64,000 nucleotides of DNA from Luteimonas terricola (GCF_004352845.1 NZ_SJRX01000001.1:496001-560000), one strand, 5' to 3'; counted from the first letter of the stretch, positions 27,027 through 36,258 are shown. The notes: a model not told the origin generated them from the letters alone. Made by a program: numbers and translations.

Positions 27027-27866
27027 CTCGCCGGGGACGACCATCGCGTGCTCGTGCAGGCGGAAAGCCACCTCTACAACGACAGCGGCGACTGCGCACA
27101 GACCCTGAGCGGGCTGAACTTGGTGCCCCTGGCCGAAGGCGGCAGCTCCCTCCCCCTCGAGGAGGTGGAGCGCTGGCTGTGGCGTTCGGACAGCGGGCGG
27201 GTCGAGACCCGCGTCGGCGTGATCGCCATCGAATCACCGGTGCGGCGGCGCCATCACGAAATGGCCGACTTCGATGAGCTCCGCCGCGTCAGCAGCCTCG
27301 CCCGCGAGCGCGGGATCCGCCTGCACCTGGACGGCGCGCGGATGTTCAACCTGCCGCTCCACTCGGGCAAGAGCCTCCACGAGTACAGCGCGCTGTTCGA
27401 CACCGTGTACGTCTCGCTGTGGAAGCACTTCAACGCCGCCTCCGGCGCGATCCTCGCCGGGGATGCCGGCTTCATCGAGGGCCTGTACCACCAGCGGCGC
27501 ATGTTCGGCGGCGCCCGGCCGCATGCGTGGCCGGAGGCAGCGGTGGCCCTGCGGTTCGTCGACGGCTACCTGGAGGACTACGCGAAATCCTGGCAGGTTG
27601 CTGACCGTTTGATTGCACTGCTGCAGGACCACAGCCGGTTCTCGTTCGAGAAGCTCCCGCAGGGCACCAGCCGGTTCTTCATGACAGCGACAGGGGTCGC
27701 GCCGGAGCTTTTCCGCGAACGTCTCGCAAAACAGGGCGTTGTCCTGTCCCGCGGCCATCCGGACACCGGCCGGTTCGCGATGGAGGTGAACGCGACGCTG
27801 CTGCGGGTATCGGCGGAAACACTGGCGGGGAAGTTCATCAATGCGGCTCGTGGTCGAGAAGATTGA
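27027..27866 (+). pseudogene. 5'-truncated second copy of the threonine aldolase-like gene
   Basis: Highly similar to 24913-25752, starting at codon 109 of the complete copy (LAGDDHRVLVQAESHLYNDSG) and ending with its own stop. It lacks the Tat signal and the N-terminal PLP-phosphate region. It begins at the base after the Fic stop codon. An in-frame GTG at 27048 could give a 272-residue product, but that protein would lack part of the cofactor site. Divergence between copies is mostly silent, so the copies were under selection for some time or the duplication involved a related strain's allele. Confidence 0.8.
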
Positions 27867-27961
27867 TCCGGGCGGGAATCCATCGAGGTGATCTGCGGGT
27901 GTAACCCCGCCGACACTCGTCCAACAATCCACGCACGCGCTCGCGCAACAGGGGAAAACGC

Positions 27962-28209
27962 ATGCTCGGGGGGGGACGTACACCCATGAACAGACGATCG
28001 AGATCGAGGTCGCGAAAGCGCTTATCAACGGGCAGATCGCAGAGCTTCTCGACAGTATGTGTGACGCAGAATCACGACCCCAACCGGACCAAGCCGAGAT
28101 CGAACGCCTCGAGCAGAAGATCCTAGATCATGAAGCCGAGTCATTCTCGCTCAGAATCATAGACGAATGGATGCTTGATGCTGTTATTCTAAAAAGTCAA
28201 GAATCCTAA
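27962..28209 (+). pseudogene. Small gene with out-of-frame 8-G tract (possibly phase variable)
   Basis: From 27979 the frame reads YTHEQTIEIEVAKALINGQI and continues as a helical, coding-like sequence to the TAA at 28207-28209. The only start with a good ribosome site (AGGGGAAAACGC before ATG at 27962) is in a different frame; the eight-G run at 27968-27975 lies between them. Nine or six Gs would join start and body into a protein of about 80 residues. It is either phase-variable, decayed or miscounted. Family not recognised. Confidence 0.5.
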
Positions 28210-28215
28210 GACAAC

Positions 28216-28234
28216 AAAAAAAAAGGGGGGGGGG
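28216..28234. promoter_or_regulatory. A9-G10 homopolymer tract before the ParB-like gene
   Basis: Nine A residues (28216-28224) are followed by ten G residues (28225-28234), ending three bases before the GTG start at 28237. The G run stands in for a ribosome-binding site. Tracts this long are prone to slippage and could switch translation efficiency. Confidence 0.6.
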
Positions 28235-28236
28235 AG

Positions 28237-29658
28237 GTGACAAGGACCGCTTTCATCGCAGTGCCAGCTGTGCCTTTAGACAGGCTACTCCTGGACATCA
28301 ACAATCCTCGTATTCGCGCTGGGACCGACCAACCAGACTGTATTGAACGACTTCTTCGCAAGCCCAAGCAACTCTTGGCGCTCGCTAAGGACATCGCGGC
28401 GAATGGACTTTCTACCGCCCCGATTCTTGTTGAGCCCGCAAAGGGGAAGAAATTCGTCGTATGGGATGGTAATCGCCGAATCACGGCGCTCAAGCTGCTT
28501 AACGACCCATCACTTGCGCGAAGTAAGGCGCTGCAAGCTCAGTTCGCCGGTGTGGCCGCCAGGGCCGCAGTGGCCATACCAGAACGGATTGACGTACTCG
28601 CATCGTCGGACCACGAGGTACTCCTAAAAGAAGTACTTGGGCGCCATGCCGGTGCTCAGGATGGCGCAGGCCAACTCAATTGGGATGCTCTGCTTCGGAC
28701 AATGTTCCTTCTAGGACACAAGGCAGTGCCGAAGGAATATCGACTCTCCGGCCTTTTGCTAATGTGGGCCGAGGAGCACGGAATTCAGGTGGCTGATGAC
28801 TTCCCGATCTCTACGGTGCATCGTTTCCTGAACAAGCCAAACCTAGCGAGGTTAGGGTTTCACGAGAAAAATGGGGCTGTCGAGCCCTCGGTTGAAAAGG
28901 ACGTAGCAGTTCGCATAGTTGAACGCATTGTTCAAGATTTTGAGTCCGAACGCGTTCGGGTTGAGAATGTTTTTGATGCCGCACTACAGGACCGCTACAT
29001 AACTGGTCTGCTCAAGGAGTTGGGACTAGCTGGCGTCAAGAACACGGGGGATGCGAACGACACTGGAGGTGATGGTGGCGTTGGCGCTGGGGCACGGGCC
29101 GGGGCCGGGGCCGGGAAGGCCAATGATGGCGCGTCTGATGATGGAGCTGCAGCCGATGGGCGCCAAAAGCCTGGAGGGCGCAGAAAGCCACTCCTGAAAG
29201 CTGATTGGGATCGTAAGAGCATAGTCCGCCCGCGATTCAAACCCGATATCCCTGATGCGTACTGGAAGGCAGATGAGGTACTAAAGGAACTACGGCGGAC
29301 GGAGACGCAAAAATCACACTTGGCAACTGCCGCTCTGTTCCGCGTGTTCATCGAATTCAGCACCAAGGCGTACATGAAGCGGCACCGCATGCAGCCGGCA
29401 AACGAGATGCATAAGAATGCGCTAGCCGTGATTGTCCACATGCGTCAACACGGCCGCTTGGATACAGGAGAGACAGACGCTGCAACCAGGCGATTCAAAG
29501 AGAAATCACAGTCGAGCGTCGGCATGCAGTACGCGACACTGAATGACTTCATACACTCATTCAAGAACATGCCCGACCGAGAGTCGCTACACGTTCTTTG
29601 GACAGACATCGAGCCCTATCTAGAGGCCAGCTGGGACGACTCTAGGCGGCCTCATTAA
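28237..29658 (+). CDS. ParB/Srx-type N-terminal domain protein
   Basis: A 473-residue protein. Residues 5-95 fit the ParB/Srx nuclease-like fold: VPLDRLLLDINNPRI, then KDIAANGLSTAPILVEP and VWDGNRRITALKLL, the box II-like GNRR motif. A low-complexity Gly/Ala/Asp linker (about 270-305) separates a C-terminal helical domain. Proteins of this type occur in mobile islands beside methyltransferases and may act as nucleases or DNA-binding CTPases; the role here is unknown. GTG start at 28237 abuts a G10 tract; GTG at 28261 is an alternative. Base composition is visibly lower in GC than neighbours. Its 3' end overlaps the methyltransferase gene on the other strand by 17 nt. Confidence 0.75.
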   Translation: MTRTAFIAVPAVPLDRLLLDINNPRIRAGTDQPDCIERLLRKPKQLLALAKDIAANGLSTAPILVEPAKGKKFVVWDGNRRITALKLLNDPSLARSKALQAQFAGVAARAAVAIPERIDVLASSDHEVLLKEVLGRHAGAQDGAGQLNWDALLRTMFLLGHKAVPKEYRLSGLLLMWAEEHGIQVADDFPISTVHRFLNKPNLARLGFHEKNGAVEPSVEKDVAVRIVERIVQDFESERVRVENVFDAALQDRYITGLLKELGLAGVKNTGDANDTGGDGGVGAGARAGAGAGKANDGASDDGAAADGRQKPGGRRKPLLKADWDRKSIVRPRFKPDIPDAYWKADEVLKELRRTETQKSHLATAALFRVFIEFSTKAYMKRHRMQPANEMHKNALAVIVHMRQHGRLDTGETDAATRRFKEKSQSSVGMQYATLNDFIHSFKNMPDRESLHVLWTDIEPYLEASWDDSRRPH

Positions 29659-30544
29659 CGGCGCGCATAGAGCCGGCGAGCTTCGGGATGCGCATGCCAC
29701 GGCTGAAGAAGATCAGTTCACGGCCACGGGTTCGGTCTTGAGCCGTGTAGTTGAGGGTGTACTCAAAGCCTTTGAACTTCTTATAAAGCGATGCAATGCG
29801 GGGATGCGCGTCATAGGAGAGCATCCATCGCACGCGTGAAGGTAGACAAGTCAGCGTGCTGGCAAGCTTTGCATGATCATCTTCTTCATAGAAGTTTAGG
29901 TACAAGTCTTGGCCTTTCTGGAAGTAAGGCGGGTCAAGATAAACTAAATTGAGTTCAGCAATTTGTGGCGCAAGTCGGTTGACCAGTTGCCGCGCATCCT
30001 TGCAGTGAAGATGAATTGCACTCCTTTTGTCAGCGATTGTTTTGATGCGCCGCGCCAAGTCGTGCTTGTTGTACCGCGCATCCAGCTTCCAAGGGCCCGA
30101 CTGATCTTTGCCACCAATCACCCCCGCCTTGAGGATGCCCGAGCGATTTGTGCGATTGAGAAAAAAGGTTGCAAAGCCGAGCTCTAGAGGTGATGCTTCT
30201 GCGTCAGAAAAAACTCCGCGCATCTTCTTCCAGTTGGCCATTGTCACCGGCGTATCGTGAATGAGAGCCAGTAACTCTTCAGTCTCGTCAAGCACGGCAC
30301 GCCAAAAAGCATGAACCTGGGGGCTGAGGTCATTGATGTGGATCCGCCTAGCATGTCCAGACAGCAGAAGTGACACGGCAACGGCTGCTCCACCTGCGTA
30401 AGGCTCTACGTAAGTTCCTCCGCACAGACCGTTCTCTTCCATTACGTTTGCCACGTATCGCGCAAGCTTTCCTTTGCCCCCTGGATATCTCAGTGGTGTG
30501 TGGAAACTGTGCTCTGCGCTCGTCTTCTTGCGTTGAACGTCCAT
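29642..30544 (-). CDS. D12-class (Dam-like) adenine-N6 DNA methyltransferase
   Basis: A 300-residue methyltransferase. The AdoMet motif PLRYPGGKGKLARY (about 17-30) and catalytic motif DPPY at 204-207 (VYLDPPYFQKG) identify the D12/Dam class; NDLSP near residue 72 is the acidic AdoMet loop. The product is N6-methyladenine in a short target that cannot be read from sequence. Start at 30544 follows AGGGAGAGG. Convergent partner is the ParB-like gene; the pair forms an AT-richer island, probably a horizontally gained modification or defence module with no recognisable restriction nuclease. Confidence 0.9.
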   Translation of the reverse strand: MDVQRKKTSAEHSFHTPLRYPGGKGKLARYVANVMEENGLCGGTYVEPYAGGAAVAVSLLLSGHARRIHINDLSPQVHAFWRAVLDETEELLALIHDTPVTMANWKKMRGVFSDAEASPLELGFATFFLNRTNRSGILKAGVIGGKDQSGPWKLDARYNKHDLARRIKTIADKRSAIHLHCKDARQLVNRLAPQIAELNLVYLDPPYFQKGQDLYLNFYEEDDHAKLASTLTCLPSRVRWMLSYDAHPRIASLYKKFKGFEYTLNYTAQDRTRGRELIFFSRGMRIPKLAGSMRAVNEAA

Positions 30545-30796
30545 CACCTCTCCCTTTAAGGCCGCAAGTATAAGAGGGGCGATGCAGCATGGCCAGCACC
30601 GGGGCATGTCGGCTACATGAGCGCAAAGTATGCCTGGCAATCAAGAGCGCCAATGACTGCCAGAACACATGCGGGTACGAGGATTGCGTTTCAGACATGC
30701 TATTCACAAATGCCTCTGCCGAGTTCAGATCCGACCGCTACTGAAAGCGGGGGGAGGTCCGCATCAGTAGACGCTGATCACGATGTCAGAACTGAC

Positions 30797-30822
30797 AAGG
30801 CCCGTAGCGATGCGGGCCTTTT
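30797..30822 (+). terminator. Intrinsic terminator
   Basis: AAGGCCCG (30797-30804) pairs with CGGGCCTT (30813-30820) around an 8-nt loop, followed by TTTT. It points along the plus strand, where no complete gene lies upstream within 30545-30796; it probably belonged to a gene lost when the island inserted. Nothing else was recognised in 30545-30864. Confidence 0.75.
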
Positions 30823-30864
30823 GCCTCATCCCCAGAAAGAATGTTCTCTCTGGCCATTCTCGCC

Positions 30865-31305
30865 CTAGTCGCTGAAAGTAAAGCTGTGAACATCAAGCAA
30901 ATCTATTCCCGGCTTGCCACTCTTAAGGCGAACCACTTTAACCGTAGCATCGATATCAAACTCTAGAGTGCAAAGATATTTTGCATTCTTCTCCGCACAT
31001 TTTTCCTCACCCACAGCATAAAAATTCTCAACCGTCTCGGACAGCACCAAGTCGACGTTGCTAATACTTAGCGGACTCCCACTGCACTCGCTATCGATCA
31101 AGTACTCGTAGTGCGCGCTGTCGGTCTTGTAGCGCCCATTCACTCGCACTTGCTTCCCAACATAATTCTCTGACTCACTCGCTATCGCGCAAATGACTGC
31201 GAGATTCTCAGACTGCTCTGCGTTGCCTGCAACTGCCACGGGCTTTGAAGTGCAACCCCCCGCCGCAATGAACATAAGCAATAGACTTATGGAACGAATC
31301 ATCAC
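30865..31305 (-). CDS. Small lipoprotein, candidate immunity protein of the RHS toxin
   Basis: A 146-residue predicted lipoprotein with lipobox IAAGGC (Cys about residue 18). The mature part contains YVGKQVRVNGRYKTDSAHYEYLID, suggesting an OB-like beta fold, and two further Cys pairs. Its start overlaps the stop of the RHS-core gene (ATGA at 31302-31305), so it is translated with the putative toxin. Position directly after a polymorphic-toxin tip and export to the envelope fit an immunity protein (inference). Codon use is less GC-biased than in flanking chromosomal genes. Confidence 0.65.
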   Translation of the reverse strand: MMIRSISLLLMFIAAGGCTSKPVAVAGNAEQSENLAVICAIASESENYVGKQVRVNGRYKTDSAHYEYLIDSECSGSPLSISNVDLVLSETVENFYAVGEEKCAEKNAKYLCTLEFDIDATVKVVRLKSGKPGIDLLDVHSFTFSD

Positions 31306-32213
31306 TCTTCCTTATCAGGCTCTGGCCCGAACACAGCTTCGACGGATCCTTTAATACCTGCCTCGATCTCAGACTGACTGATAGAAATACCCAACCCACG
31401 AGCAACTATTTCCTCCATTCCATATGCGCTTCTCTCGCTTGCTGTAGCGGCCTCGCGCGTGTGCGCCTCACCATCGGCCACTGCAGTCATGTCGTGATCA
31501 ACTTCGTGACTGATAGAGACCGCACCCGACGTTACATTGTCAGCGCCGGGCATGGTCTTATTCACATCGATCTTGATATTCCCGCGCTGGTCAGTGCTGG
31601 CCATTTTCTTACCTTCCAGCTTAGACGGCGTAAAAGTGGGGCCGCCCTTCCCCTTTGGGCCGATGTGTTTGACAAGCTTTTGCACGGCCCGAGATTCCGA
31701 CTTTGTCAGGTTAGGACTCTTCTGAGACTCCTTTACCTTGGAAACGTATTGGTCGACCTTCCCACAGTCCGTGGCGGACCCAACACAATTGTATCGACCA
31801 TCGGGATCCTTAAATTTATACGGGTTGTTGTTCGCGTAGCGATAACGGTGGAACTGCCCGATCGGATCGCTGTAGGCGGTCACCGGATCCACGCTCAGGA
31901 ATATCCCAATCCCCGGATCATAATAGCGCTGCTGCATGTACGTTAGCCCGGTCGCCGCATCCTGCACATGCCCTGTGTAGCCTGGACCGTCCTGGATCGC
32001 CGGCGTGCTCTGGTAGCCGTACGGCTCGTACTCCCTGCGCGCCTCCACCGTATTGCCACTGCTGTCGGTCATCGCCACCACGCTGCCCAAGGCGTCGGTG
32101 TGTACATACTTCACGGTCGTCTGGGCCGAGGCAATGACCGGCACGCTGCAAAGCATCGCCGCGACAATCATGCCCACGCAGGACATCATCGTTCGGAAGA
32201 CAAAGGTGTTCAT
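31302..32213 (-). CDS. Secreted RHS-core protein with HExxH C-terminal tip (putative toxin)
   Basis: A 303-residue protein with its own signal peptide (about 1-30, ending VIASAQ). Residues 35-165 carry the RHS-associated core: YVHTDALGSVVAMTDSSG, YEPYGYQ, GYTGHVQDAATGLTYMQQRYYDP and FLSVDPVTAYSDP through NNNPYKFKDPDGR. The variable tip (about 166-303) contains ISHEVDHDM, an HExxH zinc-metallopeptidase-type motif, with acidic residues downstream (EEIVARG). RHS cores normally end a giant protein; here the core is a separate exported chain. Start overlaps the stop of the upstream YD-repeat gene. The tip is a likely toxin; substrate unknown. Confidence 0.75.
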   Translation of the reverse strand: MNTFVFRTMMSCVGMIVAAMLCSVPVIASAQTTVKYVHTDALGSVVAMTDSSGNTVEARREYEPYGYQSTPAIQDGPGYTGHVQDAATGLTYMQQRYYDPGIGIFLSVDPVTAYSDPIGQFHRYRYANNNPYKFKDPDGRYNCVGSATDCGKVDQYVSKVKESQKSPNLTKSESRAVQKLVKHIGPKGKGGPTFTPSKLEGKKMASTDQRGNIKIDVNKTMPGADNVTSGAVSISHEVDHDMTAVADGEAHTREAATASERSAYGMEEIVARGLGISISQSEIEAGIKGSVEAVFGPEPDKEE

Positions 32214-35200
32214 TCGTCACCCTCCCCGCCGCCGACAGGCTGGCTTTGGATCACGCCACCACCTCCCCCTCCGGTGTGATAACCCGGCGGCGACCAGGCC
32301 GAACACCCGTTGGCATTGCAAGCGCGAACGTCATGAGGAGACACGCATTGCTGCCCCGGCCAGGTGATGGAGACATTCGGCCCACTGTAGACAATCGCGA
32401 CCATGTTCCTCCGGAGCTCGTAGTACGTTGCCCCGCCGGATGTCTGCCACGCCGCATCGCATGCCCATCCGGAGTCGTGCACCGTTGGTGCACCGACGGG
32501 GAGTGGCACTGGCAGCGTAACCACCACCGTGCGGACGGAAGACCACCCGGCGCAACCGCTGGTGTTGCAGCCGCGCACACGGTAGGCATAGTTGCCAGTT
32601 TGCTTGCCGCTGAACGCCTTGCTGGTCGCCGCAGCATCGTGGACCTTGTTCCATACCCCAGCCCCGTTGACCTGCTCCTCCAACTCGTAGCGGGCGGCAT
32701 CGGTCACGGCCGTCCAGCTGACCGTGTAGTTGTGCGTCGTGGTCGTGGCAGGCGCGGTGAGCACTGGAACGCCTGTCGGCGCACGCAACACGGCAACCGT
32801 CCGCGTCGCAGACCATGCCGAGCAACCGGCCACGTTGCAGGCGCGCACCTGGTAACCCCAGCTGCCCGTGGCCTTGCCGCTGACCGCCTTGCTGGTGCCA
32901 GATGCATTATGGATGGTCGTCCAGCCGCCAGTGCCCAGCCGCTCCTGCAACTGGTAGCTGGTGGCATGCGTTACGGTCGTCCATGTCGCCGAGTAGCTAC
33001 CCGACGTATTGCTTGCGGGCACGGTCAGGCCCGGTGGACTGGCCGGCGGCAGGGTCACCGCCACGGTGCCGACGGACGACCATGCGGCGCAACCTGCCTG
33101 GTTGCAGGCGCGTACCCGATAGCCCCAGCTTCCTGCCGTCTTGCCACTGACCGCCCGGCTGGTCGCCGCGGCATTGTGGATCTGGGTCCAACTGCCAGCA
33201 CCGAGCCGCTCTTCCAGCTCATATCGCGTGGCCGTGGCCACGCTCGTCCAACTGGCAGTGAAAGCACCGGTATAGCTGGTGGCCGGCACAGTGAGGGCCG
33301 GAGTTCCCGCCGGCGCATGGATCACCTGCACGGTGCCGATCGTCGACCAGTTGCCGCAACCGGCACCGTTGCAGCCGCGAACCCGGTAGCCCCAGCTACC
33401 CGCAGCCTTGCCGCTGATTGCCTTGCTGGTGCCGGCGGCGTCGTGGATCGAGCCCCAGCTACCGGTTCCTTGCCTCTCTTGTAACTGGTAACGATCGGCG
33501 GCGGCCACCGTCGTCCAACCCACAGTGAAGCTCCCGTTGAGCCCGGTAGCAGGCACCGTCAACGTGGGGGCCGCGGTTGGGGGCAGCATGACTGCAACCG
33601 TCGCAACGGCGCTCCAGTTGCCGCAGGTCGTCGCGCTGCAGGCACGCACTTGGTAACCCCAGCTGCCGGCTGCCTTGCCACTGACTGCCTTGCTGGTGCC
33701 GGCTGCATCATGGATGGTCGTCCACCCCCCGGCACCCTGCCGTTCCTGCAGTTGATACTTGGAGGCAATTGGAGAGGTCGTCCAACTGACCGTGTAACTG
33801 CCTGTCGTACTGGAGGGCGGCGCACTGAGTGCGGGCGTAGACAACGGGATCGCGCTCTCCACCTGGGCCACGAGACTGCCGTTCAGATTGACGTAGTCGA
33901 TGGTTTTGCCCGTGCGTTCGTCGCGCTGAAAACGCAGCGTGCCATCCTGGCCATAGAGCGAGTAGAGGTTCTGACCGTTGCGAATCGCCAGGGACCTGCG
34001 GCCGTGTCCATCGTAGCGGTATTGCTCGCCACTGGCCTCCCGGAGGCGATTGCCATGATCGAAGTGGTGCAGGACACCGTTCTTGTTGGCAAGATTGCCC
34101 TGTACGTCGTAACCAAGGCCCACGACCGTCGCACCACCGATGGAGTTGGTGACGTTGCTCAGTCGGTTCCACACGTCATAGACGTAAGTATGGTTGCGTA
34201 CCTTGCTGCCACCGGTCACCTGCACGGTGCGCAAGTTGTCCAGCGCGTCATAGCTATACCTGGCAGTGCCATACATGGGCGAGATCGCCTGCGTCAGTCG
34301 ATCGAGCGCATCGTAGGTCATGTCGCGGTCGCCACGATTGCCGGTGCGGCCATCCGAAATCGCCAACACGTTGCCGTGGGCGTCGTAATCGTAGCCGTCG
34401 CGGAGTACCGCACTGGTTGTACAACTGCTGCCTGGGAAGTCGCAACTCGTGTCTGGCAATCCGCGGACATTCTGCGTCAGCGTGTGCTTGATACCATTTC
34501 CGTAGGTGAACTGCTGCATGCCCCCGTTGGGGAAGTAGCTCACGCTTGAAGCGTACGTACCCGCCTGCGTCGGCTGGCCCAATGCATTGGGCGCGAAGGC
34601 GACGACCAGGCCCGGCGAGGTGATACTCGACGGATGCCCGAGCGAGTTGTAGCCATAGCCCAAGTTCCACAGCTGGCTACCGACTTGGAACGTCTCATCC
34701 ACAAGCAAACGACGCCGGTTGTAGTTGTATGAGTTGACGACAAGATTGCCGCCTGTGCTGTTATAGGTGGCAATCGTGCTTGCAAGTCCGTCCCTGGTGT
34801 ACGTCCATACCTGGTCGCCACGACCATCGGGGAACGACAGCGTCTCCAGGCGATTGCGTGCGTCGTAGGATCGGATGGTGCGTTGTGCAACGGGGACGTC
34901 CAGGGTATTGCAACTGCTGGTTCCCGTCTGGGTCGCACCGGCCTTGCTCCACGCAAGATTCCCGGCGGCGTCGTAGGCCATGATGGTGGCGCCGGTCTCA
35001 GGCTCCACCGCCTTGCAGAGTTGCTGATAACCATCGTAGACATAGCTGCGCATCAGCGAGACGCTTGACGAGGCATTTCGCCGCGTCAGCGAGGCCGGCT
35101 TGCCGAATGCATCCCTGACAATGTCTGTAAATGCGCCCTCGGGGTGCCCGATGGACACAGGATAGTCCGTGTTGGGCTCGTCCCACGTCAGATAACTGGT

Positions 35201-36202
35201 CGTGGTTTGGTACGCGCCCCCCTGACCCTGCCCACGGGGTGGCGTCACCCGGGTTTGGAATCCAGACAGATACTCCGTCGTCGTCGTCAGGTAGCCACTG
35301 CCTTCCCAATCCTGCTGTGTTAGCACGCCACGCCCCAAGGCATCGTAGCTGGAGCGGCTGCCTGTCAGCGTCGTCGCTGCATAGTTGCTCAAGCTCGACA
35401 TCGGATACGACTCGAATGCCAGGCGGCCAGATGCATCGTATCGCTGCACCGTCAGTCTACGGGTCGCGTTGGCGATGGTGCCGCTGGTGTTGTCGAACTC
35501 CTCCGTCACCACCGGACGCCACAAGGCGTCGAAATATATGATCTTGCGCCCCGCACCCGTGGCCACGACCTGCTGCCAATGCCCCGCGGGCAAGCCGTAC
35601 TTCATGCTGGCGCTCTTGGTAAACCCGATCGTTGTTGCCAGCCACGTGCCCGAGCCATCACCCGGATCGCACGCGTTCGCCGCCGTTTCCGAGGGATAGC
35701 GGATCTTCTGGATCCGACCCATCACGTCATAGTCGTAGCAATGCCGGAAGCCATTCTCGTCTGTGACGGCAGTAATCCAGCCGTGGTCGTTGACCACAGC
35801 CGACACCGCGGCACCGGATGGCGCCTCGTTCGTGGCCGGATAATAAATCTGCTGCGGAAGTCCGCGGGTCCAATTGCTCGCCGCGGTGACGTAACCTTTT
35901 CCGTCGGTCACGGTCTTGACCGTACCCACTTGTCCAGGAGTGGCGGTTTCGTAGGCGAGCGTGTAATTGACCTTGCCGTATCGCCGGGAGGTTGCCGGCA
36001 GGGCTTTCCAGCCATAGTCCGTTTGGGCCTCCTCGATTCCGTTGATGGTCGTCCGCTTGACCTGCCCCATGACCCACAACGCAGGGTCATCGTGGTACTC
36101 GATTGTCTCAGTCCTGGTGTACGTCTGCGCACCAACGAAAGTGGGCCACAGCATCCCCAGGCAAACCATGATTCCGACATGTCGAATCCATGAACGCGAC
36201 AT
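32210..36202 (-). CDS. Secreted YD-repeat (RHS) protein with C-terminal fibronectin-III array
   Basis: A 1330-residue exported protein: signal peptide about 1-25 (WIRHVGIMVCLGMLWPTFVGAQ). Residues roughly 120-780 hold many RHS/YD repeats (YDALGRG, YDASGRLAFE, YDYDAHGNV, YRYDGHGRRS), which build the RHS cocoon. From about residue 785 five fibronectin-III-like repeats of about 92 residues follow, then a degenerate sixth and a Gly-rich end. The RHS core that should follow YVNLNGSLVAQVE is missing and is encoded by the next, overlapping gene. Start at 36202 has GGGATGGAG upstream. Probably secreted and assembled with the neighbouring RHS proteins (inference). Confidence 0.85.
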   Translation of the reverse strand: MSRSWIRHVGIMVCLGMLWPTFVGAQTYTRTETIEYHDDPALWVMGQVKRTTINGIEEAQTDYGWKALPATSRRYGKVNYTLAYETATPGQVGTVKTVTDGKGYVTAASNWTRGLPQQIYYPATNEAPSGAAVSAVVNDHGWITAVTDENGFRHCYDYDVMGRIQKIRYPSETAANACDPGDGSGTWLATTIGFTKSASMKYGLPAGHWQQVVATGAGRKIIYFDALWRPVVTEEFDNTSGTIANATRRLTVQRYDASGRLAFESYPMSSLSNYAATTLTGSRSSYDALGRGVLTQQDWEGSGYLTTTTEYLSGFQTRVTPPRGQGQGGAYQTTTSYLTWDEPNTDYPVSIGHPEGAFTDIVRDAFGKPASLTRRNASSSVSLMRSYVYDGYQQLCKAVEPETGATIMAYDAAGNLAWSKAGATQTGTSSCNTLDVPVAQRTIRSYDARNRLETLSFPDGRGDQVWTYTRDGLASTIATYNSTGGNLVVNSYNYNRRRLLVDETFQVGSQLWNLGYGYNSLGHPSSITSPGLVVAFAPNALGQPTQAGTYASSVSYFPNGGMQQFTYGNGIKHTLTQNVRGLPDTSCDFPGSSCTTSAVLRDGYDYDAHGNVLAISDGRTGNRGDRDMTYDALDRLTQAISPMYGTARYSYDALDNLRTVQVTGGSKVRNHTYVYDVWNRLSNVTNSIGGATVVGLGYDVQGNLANKNGVLHHFDHGNRLREASGEQYRYDGHGRRSLAIRNGQNLYSLYGQDGTLRFQRDERTGKTIDYVNLNGSLVAQVESAIPLSTPALSAPPSSTTGSYTVSWTTSPIASKYQLQERQGAGGWTTIHDAAGTSKAVSGKAAGSWGYQVRACSATTCGNWSAVATVAVMLPPTAAPTLTVPATGLNGSFTVGWTTVAAADRYQLQERQGTGSWGSIHDAAGTSKAISGKAAGSWGYRVRGCNGAGCGNWSTIGTVQVIHAPAGTPALTVPATSYTGAFTASWTSVATATRYELEERLGAGSWTQIHNAAATSRAVSGKTAGSWGYRVRACNQAGCAAWSSVGTVAVTLPPASPPGLTVPASNTSGSYSATWTTVTHATSYQLQERLGTGGWTTIHNASGTSKAVSGKATGSWGYQVRACNVAGCSAWSATRTVAVLRAPTGVPVLTAPATTTTHNYTVSWTAVTDAARYELEEQVNGAGVWNKVHDAAATSKAFSGKQTGNYAYRVRGCNTSGCAGWSSVRTVVVTLPVPLPVGAPTVHDSGWACDAAWQTSGGATYYELRRNMVAIVYSGPNVSITWPGQQCVSPHDVRACNANGCSAWSPPGYHTGGGGGGVIQSQPVGGGEGDE
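32290..33845 (-). repeat. Tandem FN3-encoding repeat array
   Basis: Five units of about 276 nt plus a decayed sixth, each encoding a variant of SGKAAGSWGYRVRAC and CxxWSxVxTVAV. Coding repeat within the RHS gene. Confidence 0.85.
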
Positions 36203-36258
36203 TGCTCCATCCCCCTTAAGCCGACGCCCCCCATTACCCGAACCCCGTGGCATGTGCA

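Noticed and set aside
27048-27866. Truncated lyase as a functional 272-residue enzyme
   Set aside because: It lacks the Tat signal and part of the PLP phosphate-binding region present in the complete copy; treated as a pseudogene.
30690-30760. Possible tRNA 3' end (ttcagatccgaccgc) upstream of the terminator
   Set aside because: No cloverleaf, no anticodon arm and no CCA could be fitted.
32290-33845. Regularly spaced repeats resembling a repeat array
   Set aside because: Units are about 276 nt and translate to FN3 domains; not CRISPR, whose repeats are 25-40 nt with unique spacers.
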